This document shows, one piece after another, positions 6,199 to 7,915 of a DNA stretch of 7,915 nt (its first letter is position 1; the number at the start of each line of letters is the position of its first letter). Source of the DNA: an uncultured Prevotella sp. GTDB lineage: Bacteria; Bacteroidota; Bacteroidia; Bacteroidales; Bacteroidaceae. A model generated the notes under the pieces. It saw only the letters and a program-made list of their open reading frames with translations, searched no databases and was not told the DNA's origin. A program made the position numbers and the translations under genes. Location of the stretch: contig USJX01000106.1 of assembly GCA_900555035.1 (NCBI GenBank), positions 1 to 7,915 on the forward strand, given 5' to 3'.

Positions 6199-6954
6199 TT
6201 ATTCCTTGTTGCTTCCGAAGATGCGAAGCAGATAGAGGAACAGGTTGATGAAGTCGAGGTACAATGTCAGGGCACCGATGAGTGCCAACTTCTGAGCGCC
6301 TTCGCTCATGTCGTACTGTGTCTGGAGCATGTGCTTAATCTTCTGACTGTCCCAAGCTGTGAGACCGGTGAAGATAGCTACACCCACATAACTCAGGATG
6401 TAATCAAATCCAGAACTCTTCAGGAACATGTTTACTACGGTGGCGATAATCAAACCAATTAAAGCCATGAAGAGAATCTTACCCATCGAGGTCAGGTCCT
6501 TCTTGGTGGTGTAACCATATACAGCCATGGCTCCGAAGGTTCCGGCTGTGATGAAGAACACCTTGGCAATGCTTGTCATCGTATAGACCACGAAGATGGA
6601 AGAGAGCATCGCTCCGTTCAATACCGAGTAGATGATGAAGAGCAGGGTAGCCGTGCTTAACGACAGGCGGTTCAGCGCACCTGTGATAATGAATACCAGG
6701 GCGAGTTCAGCGATTACCAGTCCGAAGAGCAGGCCTCGGCTAGTCATCAGCGTCATCATCAGGGTTGGGCTGGCAGCCACGCCGTATGCTGTAACACCCG
6801 TAATAACGAGAGCCAGGGTCATCCATGTATAAACCTTGCGCATCAGTGCGGAGAACACGCCGCTTAATCCACGCTCCTTTTCATTGATAGCAAAGCCGTT
6901 GCTTTGCTGTTCATTCTGATTATTAATCAGATTGTACATTTCTTTTTCTGTCAT
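6199..6954 (-). CDS. Bax inhibitor-1/YccA (TMBIM) family membrane protein
   Basis: A 251-residue multi-pass inner membrane protein. A polar cytoplasmic N-terminus (about 1-35, rich in N, Q and E) is followed by about seven hydrophobic segments, roughly 41-60, 73-92, 101-123, 128-148, 157-178, 185-200 and 223-247. The last two contain GLTAWDSQKIK (Asp202) and GALTLYLDFINLFLYLLRIFG (Asp234), the family signature. In Bacillus YetJ the equivalent Asp pair forms a pH-sensitive latch that gates calcium leak. E. coli relatives YccA and YbhL are an FtsH modulator and an uncharacterised protein, so the exact role here is open. The start is ATG at 6954; a second Met at residue 6 is possible. Stop is TAA at 6201-6199. 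It appears monocistronic. Confidence 0.92.
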   Translation of the reverse strand: MTEKEMYNLINNQNEQQSNGFAINEKERGLSGVFSALMRKVYTWMTLALVITGVTAYGVAASPTLMMTLMTSRGLLFGLVIAELALVFIITGALNRLSLSTATLLFIIYSVLNGAMLSSIFVVYTMTSIAKVFFITAGTFGAMAVYGYTTKKDLTSMGKILFMALIGLIIATVVNMFLKSSGFDYILSYVGVAIFTGLTAWDSQKIKHMLQTQYDMSEGAQKLALIGALTLYLDFINLFLYLLRIFGSNKE

Positions 6955-7034
6955 ATTTCTATTTTCTAATTGTTATATTCTTTTTCCATTCAATCATCTT
7001 TAAATGAATCCAGAGATTTCTTGTTCGCAAATAC

Positions 7035-7086
7035 AAAGCGCAAAGATAATGCCAATTATTGAAACTAGCGATTATCTCTGCGCTTT
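7035..7086. repeat. 16-bp inverted repeat overlapping the BI-1 promoter
   Basis: AAAGCGCAAAGATAAT (7035-7050) and ATTATCTCTGCGCTTT (7071-7086) are inverted copies with 15 of 16 matches around a 20-bp spacer. As minus-strand RNA the mismatch would be a G-U wobble. The left arm contains the BI-1 -7 box and the right arm lies around -35 to -50, so it resembles an operator for a large dimer. Neither strand has a T run fitting a terminator. Confidence 0.6.
7041..7048 (-). promoter_or_regulatory. -7 promoter element of the BI-1-like gene
   Basis: On the minus strand this reads TATCTTTG followed by CGC, an exact TAnnTTTG. No TTTG is seen 19-21 bp upstream, so activator dependence or a weak promoter is possible. 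The start near 7034 gives a leader of about 80 nt. Confidence 0.55.
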
Positions 7087-7131
7087 ATTAACATTTATTC
7101 CGTTCTTTTACGGCTTTCCGCCTGTTCTTAT

Positions 7132-7161
7132 CCGTTTTCTGTCGGTTTTCATCCGTTTTTC
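7132..7161 (+). repeat. Helically phased CCGTTTTC-like units
   Basis: CCGTTTTC (7132-7139), CGGTTTTC (7143-7150) and CCGTTTTTC (7153-7161) place T4-T5 tracts at 7135, 7146 and 7156, 10-11 bp apart. Phased T tracts can curve DNA. The surrounding 7087-7249 holds no other feature I recognise. Confidence 0.3.
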
Positions 7162-7249
7162 TATTCGAATTGTCGGTCTTCCTATTCCATTATTCCTGAA
7201 GGCTTACTATTGTGGAGTACCCCATTTTCTTCACAATAAATTGCGAAAT

Positions 7250-7398
7250 CTATTACACACTACACGTGATGGTTGTAAATGACTGTGTATAAGGTAAATA
7301 TGCTGGTGTAGTGTGAGTGTAGTGTGAATGTTGGCATTGCACGGGTTTAAGTTGCTGATAATTAGTTTTATACGAAGATTTAGTGTAGTGTGTAATAG
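7250..7398. repeat. Perfect 16-bp inverted repeat with 117-bp spacer
   Basis: CTATTACACACTACAC (7250-7265) and GTGTAGTGTGTAATAG (7383-7398) are exact reverse complements. The spacer holds two further related 11-mers (7306-7327). The layout resembles small invertible segments or the ends of a tiny mobile element, but no exact TAnnTTTG box lies in the spacer on either strand and I see no recombinase gene here. Confidence 0.65.
7306..7327 (+). repeat. Tandem 11-mer GTGTAGTGTGA x2
   Basis: Two exact adjacent copies (7306-7316 and 7317-7327). GTGTAGTGTGT, one base different, recurs at 7383-7393 and in inverted orientation at 7255-7265, so a common core occurs four times in about 140 bp. Confidence 0.7.
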
Positions 7399-7417
7399 TA
7401 TTCTGTATTTCTGCGTC

Positions 7418-7585
7418 TGCTATGATGCGGTTATAGCATGAGCCTGATTGCAAACTAAAGTGTGCCCTACTTCGGAATGGAATTCCGTGTGTTTCGTTTT
7501 GTTCCTCGGCAAGGCAGATTACTGCCGTAGAAAGGACAAAAAGTTGCCGCAGCGAGGGCAATTTTGTGCCTATATGAGGCACAAA
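7418..7585. other. Cluster of five short hairpins, possible structured RNA or repeated element
   Basis: Stems in order: TGCTAT/ATAGCA (7418-7423, 7433-7438); CGGAAT/ATTCCG (7473-7478, 7482-7487); GGCAG/CTGCC (7513-7517, 7522-7526); TTGCC/GGCAA (7544-7548, 7557-7561), extended by a G-U and A-T pairs; TTTGTGCCT/AGGCACAAA (7563-7571, 7577-7585). Nothing here looks like tRNA or rRNA. The strand of any transcript is unknown. The 109-codon minus-strand frame across 7253-7582 has repetitive, low-complexity sense and is not supported as a gene. Confidence 0.4.
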
Positions 7586-7670
7586 GTCATCGAAGACTCT
7601 GTCATTTCTTCAATAATTACTATATGAAAACCTGTTTGCTTGCTTTTCTTTAATTTGTTCTTATATTGTT

Positions 7671-7713
7671 TGCGTGTACGTGCACACGTTCGCCCGATGT
7701 GCGCATGTATATA
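7671..7713. other. Two alternating pyrimidine-purine tracts (Z-DNA-prone) upstream of the rrn promoter
   Basis: Positions 7671-7689 (19 bp) and 7697-7713 (17 bp) alternate strictly between pyrimidine and purine, with 7 bp between them. The first also contains CGTGT/ACACG (7673-7677, 7684-7688). They lie 110-150 bp upstream of the rRNA -7 box. Confidence 0.5.
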
Positions 7714-7797
7714 ATAATGAGCGTTGACGAAAATGAAACGATAAATTGTTTAAGACTGTTAAAAAAGAAACAAAAATGAAACTTTCTTTCTGAAATA

Positions 7798-7829
7798 TTT
7801 GGCAGTTTCGAAAATAGTTAGTACTTTTG
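7798..7829 (+). promoter_or_regulatory. rRNA operon promoter
   Basis: TTTG (7798-7801) and TACTTTTG (7822-7829) with 20 bp between them match the Bacteroidota -33/-7 consensus exactly, as expected for rRNA. The upstream stretch 7729-7797 has many A and T tracts and resembles an UP element. Transcription would start near 7836 and run off the right edge. Confidence 0.8.
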
Positions 7830-7835
7830 CACTCG

Positions 7836-7915
7836 CTTTTGAGAAATCAAGTATGACTCGAAGCAATAAAGAAAGAGTTCTTTGAAAGATTTTACATAAA
7901 CAGACAAGTAGTACA
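7836..7915 (+). other. Start of rRNA operon leader, with boxA-like site
   Basis: GTTCTTTGAAA (7877-7887) resembles the boxA antitermination element in rrn leaders. The following sequence to the window end (ending ACAAGTAGTACA) matches what I remember directly upstream of 16S rRNA in Prevotella. The mature 16S start is not in the window. Confidence 0.7.

Noticed and set aside
7004..7282. 92-codon plus-strand frame
   Set aside because: It runs through the BI-1 promoter, both inverted-repeat zones and T tracts. Hydrophobic character comes from T-rich DNA.
7266..7382. Invertible promoter within the 16-bp inverted repeat
   Set aside because: No exact TAnnTTTG box lies in the spacer on either strand (nearest are TAAATATG and TAGTTTTA), so I report only the repeat.
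7253..7582. 109-codon minus-strand frame
   Set aside because: Its C-terminal part is translated 11-mer repeats and the rest crosses several hairpins. No domain and no promoter at its start. Kept only as a non-coding finding.
7836..7915. 16S rRNA gene at the right edge
   Set aside because: The sequence ends in the leader; the conserved AGAGTTTGATCCTGG start is not reached.

Overview
The window looks like a chromosomal segment of a gut Bacteroidota, most likely Prevotella/Segatella (close to S. copri). Three things support this. Promoters match the Bacteroidota form TAnnTTTG, each followed by GC, with a TTTG-like -33 box where one is visible. Start codons lack strong Shine-Dalgarno sites. The right edge reads like a Prevotella rRNA operon leader. 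The species is inferred from memory of such sequences, not from a search.

Layout, left to right. (1) Positions 1-962, minus strand: the 3' part of an arginine regulation/biosynthesis cluster. argR comes first, followed by a GNAT acyltransferase cut by the window edge that probably makes the N-acylglutamate starting arginine synthesis. A well-formed promoter and a candidate ARG box precede argR. (2) Positions 963-1218: AT-rich regulatory DNA with a five-copy TTTATGCA array and a plus-strand promoter. (3) Positions 1219-4764: a secreted 1181-residue two-domain enzyme, with a MINPP-like histidine phosphatase at the N-terminus and a full-length GH92 alpha-mannosidase at the C-terminus. (4) Positions 4830-5861: a membrane-embedded AraC-family regulator (about seven TM segments, acidic linker, AraC DNA-binding domain), probably co-transcribed with the enzyme. 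(5) Positions 5862-6198: non-coding DNA with three direct repeats, a -7 box, a strong intrinsic terminator (together a candidate small RNA of about 95 nt) and two tandem palindromes. (6) Positions 6199-6954, minus strand: a Bax inhibitor-1/YccA-type membrane protein. (7) Positions 6955-7915: almost 1 kb without a convincing protein gene. It holds a 16-bp inverted repeat over the BI-1 promoter, a 16-bp perfect inverted repeat with related 11-mers, a hairpin cluster, two alternating pyrimidine-purine tracts, and a near-consensus rrn promoter with the start of the rRNA leader. The 16S gene itself lies beyond the window.

How the parts may work together: the phosphatase-mannosidase and the adjacent membrane regulator look like a small glycan or phospho-glycan utilisation unit. 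One enzyme could remove both phosphate and mannose from the same substrate, and a membrane sensor could control it. That link is inference. The arginine genes, BI-1 and the rRNA operon appear to be unrelated neighbours.

Most interesting items: the histidine phosphatase-GH92 fusion, its pairing with a 7TM-AraC regulator, the direct-repeat arrays on both sides of this pair, the candidate small RNA, and the inverted-repeat/hairpin-rich DNA upstream of the rRNA operon.
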